Shown: piece by piece, positions 1 to 6,953 of the stretch | Layout of the letters: each line of letters begins with the position of its first letter | Position numbering within the stretch: the first letter of the stretch is position 1 | Assembly (NCBI GenBank): GCA_012837565.1 | Contig: DUQY01000095.1 | Coordinates: forward strand, 1 to 9,455 | DNA: 9,455 nucleotides | From: Bacteroidales bacterium | GTDB lineage: Bacteria; Bacteroidota; Bacteroidia; Bacteroidales; P3 | Reading direction: 5' to 3' | Notes under the pieces: model-generated | Told to the model about the DNA's origin: nothing | Databases searched by the model: none | What the model saw: the letters and a program-made list of their open reading frames with translations, nothing else | Translations under genes and position numbers: made by a program

Positions 1-33
1 AGTCAAACCTTTTCCCAATTTTTTCTCACCCAT
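1..33 (-). CDS. Possible 5' end of a leftward gene, cut by the window edge
   Basis: Reading the minus strand from an ATG at 33 gives MGEKKLGKGLT and then the window ends. The reading frame also continues open upstream of this ATG through the inverted repeat as far as an ATG at 141, so the true start is unclear. Codons (GGT, GAG, AAA, GGA, GAT just upstream) look like those of the neighbouring genes, and the peptide is more protein-like than the two + strand readings of the same bases. Eleven residues are too few to assign a family. If real, it would be divergent from the pseudouridine synthase gene and the repeat at 56-147 would lie in its leader or promoter. This is a weak call. Confidence 0.22.
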   Translation of the reverse strand, partial: MGEKKLGKGLT

Positions 34-55
34 CACATCCCAAGCATCAGGAAAC

Positions 56-147
56 AGAAAAATGAAACGCTGTTTCAGAAAATTATTACTGCGTATTAAA
101 AAATTATTACAGCGTTTTAATTTTCTGAAACAGCGTTTCATTTTTCT
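56..147. repeat. 29-bp perfect inverted repeat around a 34-bp spacer
   Basis: Bases 56-84 are the exact reverse complement of 119-147; one further pair, A85/T118, extends the stem to 30 bp. Each arm carries the core TGAAAC-GCT-GTTTCA or its complement, so each arm is itself near-palindromic. The spacer 86-117 is AT-rich. No gene crosses it convincingly. As DNA it could be extruded, or transcribed into a long hairpin. It could be a MITE-like intergenic element, a bidirectional terminator, a regulatory hairpin, or the operator array described in the next entry. No clear target-site duplication flanks it (CATCAG to the left, TAGACTG to the right), which argues mildly against a recent insertion. 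Confidence 0.85.
63..140. repeat. Four 15-bp dyads at exact 21-bp steps
   Basis: Dyads of the form T(G/A)(A/T)(A/T)AC-NNN-GT(T/A)T(C/T)A lie at 63-77, 84-98, 105-119 and 126-140, so each starts exactly 21 bp after the previous one. The outer two are TGAAAC-NNN-GTTTCA with perfect 6-bp arms; the inner two are TATTAC-TGC-GTATTA and TATTAC-AGC-GTTTTA, in which the arms have drifted. The inner pair sits in a direct repeat, 81-99 against 102-120, with 17 of 19 bases identical. A 21-bp step is two turns of B-DNA, so the dyads share one face of the helix. That is what an array of protein-binding sites would look like, but a 21-bp tandem repeat that has drifted would look the same. The regulator is unknown. 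Confidence 0.5.
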
Positions 148-257
148 TAGACTGAGAAAGCAATATTTCTATTTATAATTGCAGTTTCAACCCAAATATA
201 TAAGTAAATCTGCTTGTAATTCAATTTTATTGAAAGATATTGTTAGATAGTTTTCTA

Positions 258-304
258 AAAACAGACCTTATAACTAATAGAATAAGAGGATATAAGTCTG
301 TTTT
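258..304. terminator. Imperfect 14-bp hairpin, possible bidirectional terminator
   Basis: The left arm AAAACAGACCTTATA (258-272) pairs with TATAAGTCTGTTTT (291-304) over 14 base pairs with a single bulged C at 266 or 267; the loop is 18 nt (273-290). The right arm ends in TTTT for rightward transcripts, and the complement of the left arm ends in TTTTT for leftward ones, so either direction could use it as an intrinsic terminator. The T run is short and is followed by GGGG on the + strand, which is not ideal. It could also be a regulatory hairpin in the long leader region upstream of the pseudouridine synthase gene. The remaining bases of 148-410 hold nothing else I can name. Confidence 0.4.
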
Positions 305-382
305 GGGGTTAGGAAAAGTGTAAGGTATGGACATGTTTTTCGTTTTTTAGTAGTTAATTCTATAAAAACAGATTATTTGTTG

Positions 383-390
383 TAATTTTG
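383..390 (+). promoter_or_regulatory. Bacteroidota -7 promoter element for rluB
   Basis: TAATTTTG matches the Bacteroidota sigma-ABfr -7 consensus TAnnTTTG at all six fixed positions and ends 20 bp before the ATG at 411. A start of transcription about 5 bases downstream would leave a 5' leader of roughly 15 nt, as is common in this phylum. No TTG or TTTG box lies at the usual distance (about 19 bp upstream), so only half of the promoter is visible. Confidence 0.5.
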
Positions 391-410
391 CCGATTATTT
401 TATACGATTA

Positions 411-1853
411 ATGGAAAGAAACAAGCGCAGTTATGGAGAGAATAAGCCTGAGAGAGGTCGTTCCCCATTTAAAAAGAGAGAAGATTCATCAGGTAGAGAT
501 AGCCGTAGTGGAGATGAATCACGTTCAAGAAGACCTCGAGTAGAGAGAGAGGAAAGAAGTGAAAGGCCAAGTAGAGGCTATAATAGTGACCGTCCAAAAA
601 GAGATTACGGTCAATCAAGAGACGAACGTCCAAGAAGAGATTATAATAGCTCAGGTGAAGATAGACCTAAGAGAGAGTATAATCAATCAGAAGATAGGCA
701 TAGAAGAGACTTTAATAACTCTGGAAGTGATCGTCCAAGAAGAGATTTCAGTCAATCAAGAGATGATCGTCCAAGAAGAGACTATAATGATTCAAGGGAA
801 GATCGTCCTAGAAGAGATTTTGATAGCTCAGATAGACCAAAGATAAATATTGAAAGAAGAGGTGGTGGAGATGACCGCCCAAGAAGAGACTATAATAATG
901 ATTCAAGAGGAGGAAACGACCGTCCAAGAAGAGATTATAATAGCGATTCAAGAGGAGGAAGTGATAGACCAAGAAGAGATTACGATAGTAGTTCAAGAAG
1001 AGATGATAGGCCGAGAAGAGATTTTGATAGAAGTGGTGGAGGTAGTCGTCCAAGAGTAAGAAAGGATGATGACTTCTTCCAAATGTCAGGAGGTTCTTAT
1101 GGTAGTAAGCCAGAGGTTCACCTAGGACAAGATGGTCTAATACGTCTTAATAAATATATTTCAAACTCAGGTATTTGTTCTAGAAGAGAGGCAGATGAAC
1201 TTATAAAGGCTGGTACTGTTACTGTAAATGGAGTAGTTGTAACTGAAATGGGGTTCAAGGTAACTATTGAAGATACCGTTAATTATGGTGGTGAGAAACT
1301 TGTGAATGAACGCAAGAAATATCTTTTACTTAACAAACCAAAAGGATTTATAACAACACTTGATGACCCTCAAGATAGGAAAACTGTTCTTAGTTTAATA
1401 TCTGGTGCATGCAAGGAAAGACTTTATCCTGTTGGTCGTTTGGATAGAAATACTACTGGTTTATTATTATTTACAAATGATGGAGAGATAACTAAAAAGC
1501 TAACCCACCCTTCATTTGGAGCGAAAAAGATTTACCATGTTGAGCTTGATAAGGCTTTAACTCATGCCGACATGCAACAAATTATGGATGGTGTTGAGCT
1601 TGAGGATGGAAGAATTGCGGCTGACGATATTCAATATGTTGGAACAGGAGATGATAAGAAGATTGTTGGAATTGTGCTTCACTCAGGAAAGAATAGAATT
1701 GTAAGAAGAATATTTGCATCCTTAGGATATGAAGTGTTTAAACTTGATAGGGTATCCTTTGCTGGTTTAACAAAGAAAAACCTACCAAGAGGCAATTATC
1801 GTTTTCTTACCGATCAAGAAGTTTCTTACCTAAAAATGCTTAAGGCAAACTAA
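411..1853 (+). CDS. rluB: RluB/RsuA-family 23S rRNA pseudouridine synthase with Arg/Asp-rich repeat tail
   Basis: The enzyme isomerises a uridine to pseudouridine in rRNA; E. coli RluB acts on U2605 of 23S rRNA, and its relatives RluE, RluF and RsuA act on other sites, so the exact target here is inferred. The 480-residue protein has two parts. Residues 1 to about 240 are a low-complexity, presumably disordered, basic/acidic tail with repeats of DRPRRD(Y/F). Residues 243-290 form an S4 RNA-binding domain (IRLNKYISNSGICSRREAD), followed from about 305 by the catalytic domain. The family motif GRLDRNTTGLLLFTNDG starts at 342, with catalytic Asp345. KNRIVRRIF (427-435) and FKLDRVSFAGL (443-453) are further RsuA/RluB-type motifs. 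Family members without the tail are roughly 230-290 residues long, which matches the C-terminal half. The ATG at 411 sits just downstream of a -7 element. It is transcribed alone or as the first gene of the rightward series; a 100-bp gap follows. Confidence 0.93.
   Translation: MERNKRSYGENKPERGRSPFKKREDSSGRDSRSGDESRSRRPRVEREERSERPSRGYNSDRPKRDYGQSRDERPRRDYNSSGEDRPKREYNQSEDRHRRDFNNSGSDRPRRDFSQSRDDRPRRDYNDSREDRPRRDFDSSDRPKINIERRGGGDDRPRRDYNNDSRGGNDRPRRDYNSDSRGGSDRPRRDYDSSSRRDDRPRRDFDRSGGGSRPRVRKDDDFFQMSGGSYGSKPEVHLGQDGLIRLNKYISNSGICSRREADELIKAGTVTVNGVVVTEMGFKVTIEDTVNYGGEKLVNERKKYLLLNKPKGFITTLDDPQDRKTVLSLISGACKERLYPVGRLDRNTTGLLLFTNDGEITKKLTHPSFGAKKIYHVELDKALTHADMQQIMDGVELEDGRIAADDIQYVGTGDDKKIVGIVLHSGKNRIVRRIFASLGYEVFKLDRVSFAGLTKKNLPRGNYRFLTDQEVSYLKMLKAN
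588..1055 (+). repeat. Coding repeat: about 13 copies of (D/E)RPRRD(Y/F)
   Basis: Within the pseudouridine synthase, the Arg of each RP-type unit falls at residues 61, 73, 85, 96, 108, 120, 132, 142, 156, 171, 186, 200 and 213. The first seven or so units repeat every 11-12 residues with spacers such as NSSGE or SQSRD; from residue 142 the step widens to 13-15 residues and the spacers become Gly-rich (DSRGGN, DSRGGS). The copies at 142 (RPKINI), 96 (RHRRDF) and 213 (RPRVRK) are degenerate. At DNA level many copies share the block CGTCCAAGAAGAGA, so the array looks recently copied and could vary in number between strains. The same tandem structure keeps other reading frames open here, but those are not genes. 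Confidence 0.9.
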
Positions 1854-1953
1854 AGTATAAGATATCTGCGTTTAGTATTCATCGTTTACTTATGTAGAGG
1901 AAGGCTAGTTCTTTCCAATTATAAAAACAAGCTAATTAATAAGAGCTGAGAAG

Positions 1954-4614
1954 GTGAAGAAAAAAATCATAAAAATTACACTATGGTTAGTTGGGATAAT
2001 ATCCTTTCTAATCATAGTTTCTGTTTTACTGGTCTATGTTAATAGGGAAGAGATTAAGGCCGTTTTTGTTAAAGAACTAAATAAACAACTCTTAACCGAA
2101 ATAAAGGTCTCTGCTATTGATATTGAATTCTTCTCAACCTTTCCATTAGCTTCCCTAACTCTAGATAATGTTTTGGCATACGATGCTTTCCCAAGTGAGC
2201 AAGGTGTTAAAACACGAATTAGAGAAAAAAACTCTGACGATACTTTATTCTTTTTCAAAAAGCTTTACCTAACCTTTAATGTTTGGGATATTGTGAAAGA
2301 GGATTATAATATTAAGACCATTATTGCAAATGATGGTTGTTTTAATATGAAAGTTAATAGTAATGCGGAGGTTAATTATGAGTTTTGGAAACCAAGCGAA
2401 AGCAAAACAGAGTCTAATTTCTCTCTTTCTCTTAAGAAGATATCACTAAATAACATTAAGTACTCTTATAAGAACGACTGCACAAAGCAATATTTTGAAA
2501 TATTTCTTAAGTCCTCACAAGCAAAAGGAGACTTCACCAGCAATCAGCAAGAGATAAAGTTTAGGTCTAATTCTAGGATAAAGAAGATGCAGATAGATAA
2601 TCTTTTGATTTCCCAAGACAGGGATATGGATATTGATATTGATTTCTCCAATAACACCATAACTAAAACGATGAGTGTTAAGCAAGGAGAATTAGTAATA
2701 GATGGGTTTAAGTTTGGTCTAACAGGTTCTATGACCTATGCTGATTCAACCCTTATTTCTCTTTTAGTTAAGGGAAGAGATATTAACCTTGGAGAAATGA
2801 TAAGCCTTTTTCCTGAAGATTTCCGCAATAAATTTAATGATTATGATAGCAAAGGGGAGCTAGTGTTTAACTTCCAGATGCAAGGCCTAATCGACAAAAC
2901 CAATATGCCTAGCCTAAATGCAGACTTTATAATTAAGAATGGAGAGCTAAGAAATAAGAAAACAGGCATAACCTTCTCAAAGATTAATCTTAAAGGTAAT
3001 TTCTCAAATGGGGTAAGTAGAAACTCTGAAACTTCATTCCTTAAACTAGATAATTTTTCTTTCTTTTTCAATGAAGGACAAATAAAAGGTTATGCTAAGC
3101 TAAATAATTTTGCTAATCTAAGTCTTGATGCAAATGTAAATGCTAATGTAAACCTCAAAACAGTTCATAAATTCATCCAAGTAAAAGAAATAACTGAGCT
3201 TACAGGACTGCTTAACATTGATTTCAAAATCCAAGGAGATATTAAGAGCTTGGAAAAAGTCAAAGACAAAGGTTTAAATGAAATAACCATGTCTGGAAAA
3301 GGGAGTGTGAAGTCCTTAAACTATAAAGATACAAGAATCCCTCATCCAATAGCTAATCTTTCATCTGACTTTGTTTTCAATAATACCACAATAGATATTG
3401 AAAAACTTAATGGTTATATAGGCACAACTTCAATCCTATTTAATGGTAAGGTAGAAGAAATCCTCCCTTTTGTATTTAATCAATGCAAGGTATTTAATTT
3501 AAAAGGGGACTTGAAGGTTGGAATCTTAAATACTAATGAATGGTTAAGCAAAACAGATAATACAAAACCTAAGGATAATATAAAAGACCAGAACCCTAAG
3601 GATAGAACCTCAGAATCTATATTTCCTCTTTTCTTAAATGCAGAACTAAATGCAGAGATAAAGAAATTAATATATGAGAAATCAGAAATAGATAATTTTA
3701 AATCGAAGATTAAGTTAATTAATGGCAATCTAATCTTAGATGATTTAAGCTTTAACGCTTATGGAGGGTCGGTTAGTGGTAAGATGTCAATGCTTTTGAA
3801 CAGTGAAAGTCCAAAGCTAATTGGTGATATTAATATCATCAAGGTCAATTCAAGTAAGTTTTTCTACTCTATGGATAACTTTGGACAGAATTCCCTAACA
3901 AATAAAAACATAGAAGGAGATATTACAGCTAAGATAAACTTCTCAGCAGAGCTTGACAAAAATAATGACTTCCTTAACGATAAGCTTTCTGTGAATGCTA
4001 AGTATAAGATAGAGGATGGAAAACTAATAGATATACCTTTATTAAAGAAATTATCGTATTTTGTAGATGAAGCTGCCTTAAATAGAATTAGTTTTGAAAA
4101 GATTGAATCCTCCATTTCAATAAATAAGTCTTGCGTTACAATTGATGAGATAGATATTAAATCAAATGCAGTTAATTTTTCATTCTTAGGAAAACATTAT
4201 TTCAATAAGAACATCGATTATAGGGCAGAGATTAAATTGTCAGAGCTAGCAAGTAAGAAGAAAAAAGCAAAGTTAGATAAGATACAAAAAGAGTTTGGAG
4301 AAATTCAGCAAGATGCATCTTCGAGAACTTCTTTGTTTGTGAAGATAACCGGAACAACAGATAAGCCGATATTTTCATACGATACAAAGAAGAGCATTGA
4401 GATAGCAAAGCAGAAGCTAAAGGCAGATACAAAAACTATTACCTCTTCAATTGATAAGGAATTGAAACTAGGGATTGATGAAATGAAGCAGGACAAGAAA
4501 AATTGGAAGATTCAAGAAAAGGGAGAGTATATAATTGAGTGGGGAGAGGAGAAGAAAGATTCGGTTTCTAATTCGAAAGACGAGAGAGACACGAAGTTCA
4601 ATATTGAATGGTAG
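1954..4614 (+). CDS. AsmA-like inner-membrane protein
   Basis: This 886-residue protein has one N-terminal membrane segment (about residues 5-29, LWLVGIISFLIIVSVLLVYV) followed by a long periplasmic part. That is the plan of the AsmA/TamB/YhdP superfamily, whose members form elongated beta-groove structures thought to help lipid or protein traffic to the outer membrane. The N-terminal pattern (membrane anchor, NREEIKAVFVKELNKQL, then a segment LASLTLDNVLAYD) and the AsmA-type C-terminal region (around residues 560-780, for example LSFNAYGGSVSGKMSM) support the call. The tail from about 766 is Lys-rich and probably helical, and ends in two similar motifs, YIIEW (859-863) and FNIEW (882-886). 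The start is GTG: an in-frame TAA lies at 1933 and no in-frame ATG comes between it and 1954, and the membrane segment begins right after. A poor promoter candidate (TCTG at 1865, TACTTATG at 1887) lies in the gap upstream. The stop lies 23 bp before gltX. Confidence 0.85.
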   Translation: MKKKIIKITLWLVGIISFLIIVSVLLVYVNREEIKAVFVKELNKQLLTEIKVSAIDIEFFSTFPLASLTLDNVLAYDAFPSEQGVKTRIREKNSDDTLFFFKKLYLTFNVWDIVKEDYNIKTIIANDGCFNMKVNSNAEVNYEFWKPSESKTESNFSLSLKKISLNNIKYSYKNDCTKQYFEIFLKSSQAKGDFTSNQQEIKFRSNSRIKKMQIDNLLISQDRDMDIDIDFSNNTITKTMSVKQGELVIDGFKFGLTGSMTYADSTLISLLVKGRDINLGEMISLFPEDFRNKFNDYDSKGELVFNFQMQGLIDKTNMPSLNADFIIKNGELRNKKTGITFSKINLKGNFSNGVSRNSETSFLKLDNFSFFFNEGQIKGYAKLNNFANLSLDANVNANVNLKTVHKFIQVKEITELTGLLNIDFKIQGDIKSLEKVKDKGLNEITMSGKGSVKSLNYKDTRIPHPIANLSSDFVFNNTTIDIEKLNGYIGTTSILFNGKVEEILPFVFNQCKVFNLKGDLKVGILNTNEWLSKTDNTKPKDNIKDQNPKDRTSESIFPLFLNAELNAEIKKLIYEKSEIDNFKSKIKLINGNLILDDLSFNAYGGSVSGKMSMLLNSESPKLIGDINIIKVNSSKFFYSMDNFGQNSLTNKNIEGDITAKINFSAELDKNNDFLNDKLSVNAKYKIEDGKLIDIPLLKKLSYFVDEAALNRISFEKIESSISINKSCVTIDEIDIKSNAVNFSFLGKHYFNKNIDYRAEIKLSELASKKKKAKLDKIQKEFGEIQQDASSRTSLFVKITGTTDKPIFSYDTKKSIEIAKQKLKADTKTITSSIDKELKLGIDEMKQDKKNWKIQEKGEYIIEWGEEKKDSVSNSKDERDTKFNIEW

Positions 4615-4637
4615 AAAATATAAAAAACAAATATAAA

Positions 4638-6170
4638 ATGGAAAGAAAAGTTAGAGTACGTTTTGCACCAAGTCCAACAGGACCGTTGCATATTGGAGGA
4701 GTTAGGACAGCATTATACAACTATTTATTTGCAAAGAAACACGGGGGAGATTTCCTTCTTAGAATTGAAGATACAGACCAAACAAGATTTGTTCCTGGTG
4801 CCGAAGAATATATTATAAAAGCTTTTGATTGGTTAGGGATTAAGTTTGATGAAGGACAGGGAATAGGAGGAGATTATGGTCCTTATCGTCAAAGCGACAG
4901 AAAAGAAATGTATAAGGAATATGCAGATAAATTAATTGATTCTGGTTGGGCATACTACGCTTTCGATACTCCAGAGGAGCTTGATAATGTTAGAAAAGAA
5001 TTTGAAAAGGAAAAGAAAAACTTCCAATATGATTGCAATACACGCTCTTCTTTAAAGAACTCTCTATCTCTTTCGAAAGAGGAAACTAATAGTCTCTTAG
5101 AAAAAAACACTCCTTATGTTCTTCGTTTTAAGTTTCCAAAAGATACAGAGATACTAATTCACGACCTCATTAGAGGCGAGGTTAGAATGAATTCCAACCT
5201 ATTAGATGATAAGGTTCTTTATAAGTCAGACGGGATGCCAACCTACCACTTAGCAAATATAGTTGATGACCATCTAATGAAGATATCCCATGTTATTCGT
5301 GGAGAAGAATGGTTGCCTTCTTGCCCATTACATGTTATGCTATACAAAGCTTTTGGTTGGGAATCAACTATGCCAGAATTTGCCCATCTTCCACTTCTTC
5401 TAAAACCAGAGGGTAACGGAAAACTAAGCAAAAGAGATGGAGACAGATTAGGATTCCCTGTTTTTCTGCTTGAGTGGCAAGACCCTATTTCTAAAGAGAC
5501 ATCATCAGGATACAGAGAGGCAGGTTATTTTCCAGAAGCAGTAATAAATATTCTTGCTCTCTTGGGTTGGAACTCAGGAACAGAAAAAGAAATATTCTCA
5601 CTTGATGAATTAATTGAAATATTCTCACTTGAAAGAATTAGTAAATCAGGAGCAAAATTTGATTTAGAAAAAGCTAAATGGTTTAATCACCAATATCTTC
5701 AACTAATGCCAAATAACAAAATAGCAGAACAATATTTATCAATTCTAAAAGAAAAAAATATTGACATTTGTTTAGAACATGTTGAGAAGATAGTTGGATT
5801 AGTAAAAGAAAGATGTAATTTTGTAGCAGACCTTTGGGAGCAATCTTCATTTTTCTTTCTTAAACCAGAAAGCTATGATGAGAAGCTTATAAAGAAACGT
5901 TGGAAGGATGAAGTGCCGCAAAGACTTAGCGAGATTGTAATAATATTAAATTCAATTGAAGACTTCAATTCCCATACTGCGCATGATAAGGTTCATGCAT
6001 TTATTGAGGGAAACGAGCTTAATATGGGACAGATAATGAATTGCCTAAGGCTTAGTATTGTTGGAGAAGGGAAAGGACCAGACTTATTTGAGATAATGGC
6101 TTTGATAGGGAAAGAAGAAACCCTTGAAAGAATTAATATAGCAATAGAAACAATAGGGAAAAATGAATAA
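4638..6170 (+). CDS. gltX: Glutamyl-tRNA synthetase
   Basis: GltX charges tRNA-Glu with glutamate in the cytoplasm, using ATP, and is a class Ic aminoacyl-tRNA synthetase. In the 510-residue product the HIGH-type signature PSPTGPLHIGG is at 11-21 and the KMSKS-type signature KLSKR at 262-266. RIEDTDQTR (42-50), YRQSDR (83-88) and the acceptor-binding stretch DGMPTYHLANIVDDHLM (198-214) are all present. The C-terminal anticodon-binding region is full length, and there is no sign of truncation. I chose the ATG at 4638 because Bacteroidota GltX proteins begin MERKVRVRFAPSPTG; an in-frame ATG at 4608 would add ten residues and overlap the end of the AsmA-like gene. The next gene overlaps its stop by 8 bp (ATGAATAA), pointing to co-translation in one operon. 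Confidence 0.97.
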   Translation: MERKVRVRFAPSPTGPLHIGGVRTALYNYLFAKKHGGDFLLRIEDTDQTRFVPGAEEYIIKAFDWLGIKFDEGQGIGGDYGPYRQSDRKEMYKEYADKLIDSGWAYYAFDTPEELDNVRKEFEKEKKNFQYDCNTRSSLKNSLSLSKEETNSLLEKNTPYVLRFKFPKDTEILIHDLIRGEVRMNSNLLDDKVLYKSDGMPTYHLANIVDDHLMKISHVIRGEEWLPSCPLHVMLYKAFGWESTMPEFAHLPLLLKPEGNGKLSKRDGDRLGFPVFLLEWQDPISKETSSGYREAGYFPEAVINILALLGWNSGTEKEIFSLDELIEIFSLERISKSGAKFDLEKAKWFNHQYLQLMPNNKIAEQYLSILKEKNIDICLEHVEKIVGLVKERCNFVADLWEQSSFFFLKPESYDEKLIKKRWKDEVPQRLSEIVIILNSIEDFNSHTAHDKVHAFIEGNELNMGQIMNCLRLSIVGEGKGPDLFEIMALIGKEETLERINIAIETIGKNE

Positions 6171-6900
6171 AATTTTTTTAGAAATACAATCCATAACAAT
6201 AATCGGAAAAGGGAATGTTGCTTGGTTATATAATGATATTATGACTAAGAATGGCTTTGTTGTAAATTGTATTTCTTCAAGAAAAGAGATAAGAAATGAA
6301 TATTTAGAGGTTGATTTAATTATTATTGCAGTTTCGGATAAGGCAATTGAAGAGGTTGTTTCTAAGTTTAAGTTAGAAAATACAATTCTTGTTCACACCT
6401 CTGGCACAATGGATATGGGTATTCTTATAAATAATGCAAAGAATTACGGAGTTTTTTATCCTCTTCAAACTATTTCAAAAGCAATTGAGGTCGATTTTTC
6501 TAACATTCCTTTATGCATTGAGGGAAATAATGAAAAGACATTTTCCCTACTTAGTAACTTAGCTAATAAGCTCTCAAAAAAGGTCTATAAGATTAGTTCT
6601 GACCAAAGAAAAGAGATTCATATTGCTGCTGTTTTTGCAAACAATTTCACTAATCATCTTTTTGGAATAGCCAAACAAGAACTTGGAAAGAAGGATATTC
6701 CGTTTGAAATCCTTTTTCCACTAATTGACCAAACCATTGCAAAGATAAAAACAAATAATCCATTTGAAGTTCAGACGGGACCTGCAAAAAGAAATGATAT
6801 TCCAGTGATGGAAAAACATAAATTGAGATTGGGTGAGGATGAAAGAGAGATTTACAAGCTATTAAGTGAGAAGATAATCAAGAAAAATCAAGAGCTGTAA
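6163..6900 (+). CDS. Rossmann-fold / DUF2520 protein
   Basis: The protein has 245 residues. Its N-terminal half is a dinucleotide-binding Rossmann fold: a beta strand ending in GKGNVA (15-20), then DLIIIAVSD (51-59), HTSGT (78-82) and FYPLQT (98-103), the arrangement seen in proteins annotated as NADP oxidoreductase-like, with relatives in F420- and ketopantoate-type reductases. The C-terminal half is the helical DUF2520 domain, with HIAAVFANNFTNHL (153-166) and TGPAKRND (205-212) as typical conserved stretches. The substrate and physiological reaction of this family are not established as far as I know. The ATG overlaps the gltX stop (ATGAATAA), so translation is probably coupled. A short Met-to-strand N-terminus (nine residues before the glycine loop's strand) fits the family. 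Confidence 0.88.
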   Translation: MNKIFLEIQSITIIGKGNVAWLYNDIMTKNGFVVNCISSRKEIRNEYLEVDLIIIAVSDKAIEEVVSKFKLENTILVHTSGTMDMGILINNAKNYGVFYPLQTISKAIEVDFSNIPLCIEGNNEKTFSLLSNLANKLSKKVYKISSDQRKEIHIAAVFANNFTNHLFGIAKQELGKKDIPFEILFPLIDQTIAKIKTNNPFEVQTGPAKRNDIPVMEKHKLRLGEDEREIYKLLSEKIIKKNQEL

Positions 6901-6902
6901 TG

Positions 6903-6953
6903 ATGAAAGAAAGATTGAAAGTTAAGAATAAGTGGTTTAGAAAAGCAATTTAA
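6903..6953 (+). other. 16-codon basic ORF of unknown status
   Basis: Right after the TAA of the DUF2520 gene, the sequence TAATGATG places an ATG at 6903, overlapping a TGA in another frame. It opens MKERLKVKNKWFRKAI and stops at 6951-6953. Seven of sixteen residues are Lys or Arg. The stop-start spacing would suit coupled translation. It could be a genuine microprotein, a decayed remnant of a gene once present between the DUF2520 and sir2 genes, or chance in AT-rich DNA. Nothing in the sequence separates these. Confidence 0.2.

Noticed and set aside
63..140. Possible parS-like centromere sites, because GTTTCA and TGAAAC half-sites are present
   Set aside because: Canonical parS reads TGTTTCACGTGAAACA with the half-sites converging across CG; here the order is the reverse (TGAAAC then GTTTCA across 3 bp), so it is not parS.
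56..147. CRISPR-like array from the 21-bp periodic units
   Set aside because: Units are contiguous and related throughout, with no unique spacers of 26-40 bp and no cas genes.
62..178. + strand ORF starting at ATG 62 and ending at 178, running through the inverted repeat
   Set aside because: It is a Lys/Arg/Leu/Phe-rich heptad-like peptide that simply follows from 21-bp (seven-codon) periodicity in AT-rich DNA; there is no promoter and no family resemblance.
227..334. 35-residue minus-strand ORF (ATG at 334)
   Set aside because: It crosses the 258-304 hairpin, has no recognisable motif and no promoter match, and is of a length expected by chance.
559..1059. Open frames overlapping the RluB repeat region on both strands (559-846 and 850-1059 on +, 808-1053 on -)
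   Set aside because: They are by-products of the tandem repeat: the same codon pattern repeated out of frame stays open. Their compositions are extreme (Glu/Ile-rich or Leu/Tyr-rich) and the main frame has family motifs.
1854..1953. Terminator or promoter between rluB and the AsmA-like gene
   Set aside because: No stable stem with a T run is visible, and the best promoter candidate (TCTG, 18 bp, TACTTATG) mismatches both boxes, so I did not call a feature.
2034..4496. Minus-strand open frames within the AsmA-like gene
   Set aside because: They are shadows of an AT-rich coding sequence with no promoter, motif or signal peptide of their own; the + strand frame is continuous for 886 codons.
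4608..4637. Upstream in-frame ATG for gltX at 4608
   Set aside because: It would add MVENIKNKYK, which is not typical of the family, and overlap the preceding stop. The family start MERKVRVRFAPSPTG at 4638 fits better, though coupling from 4608 cannot be excluded.
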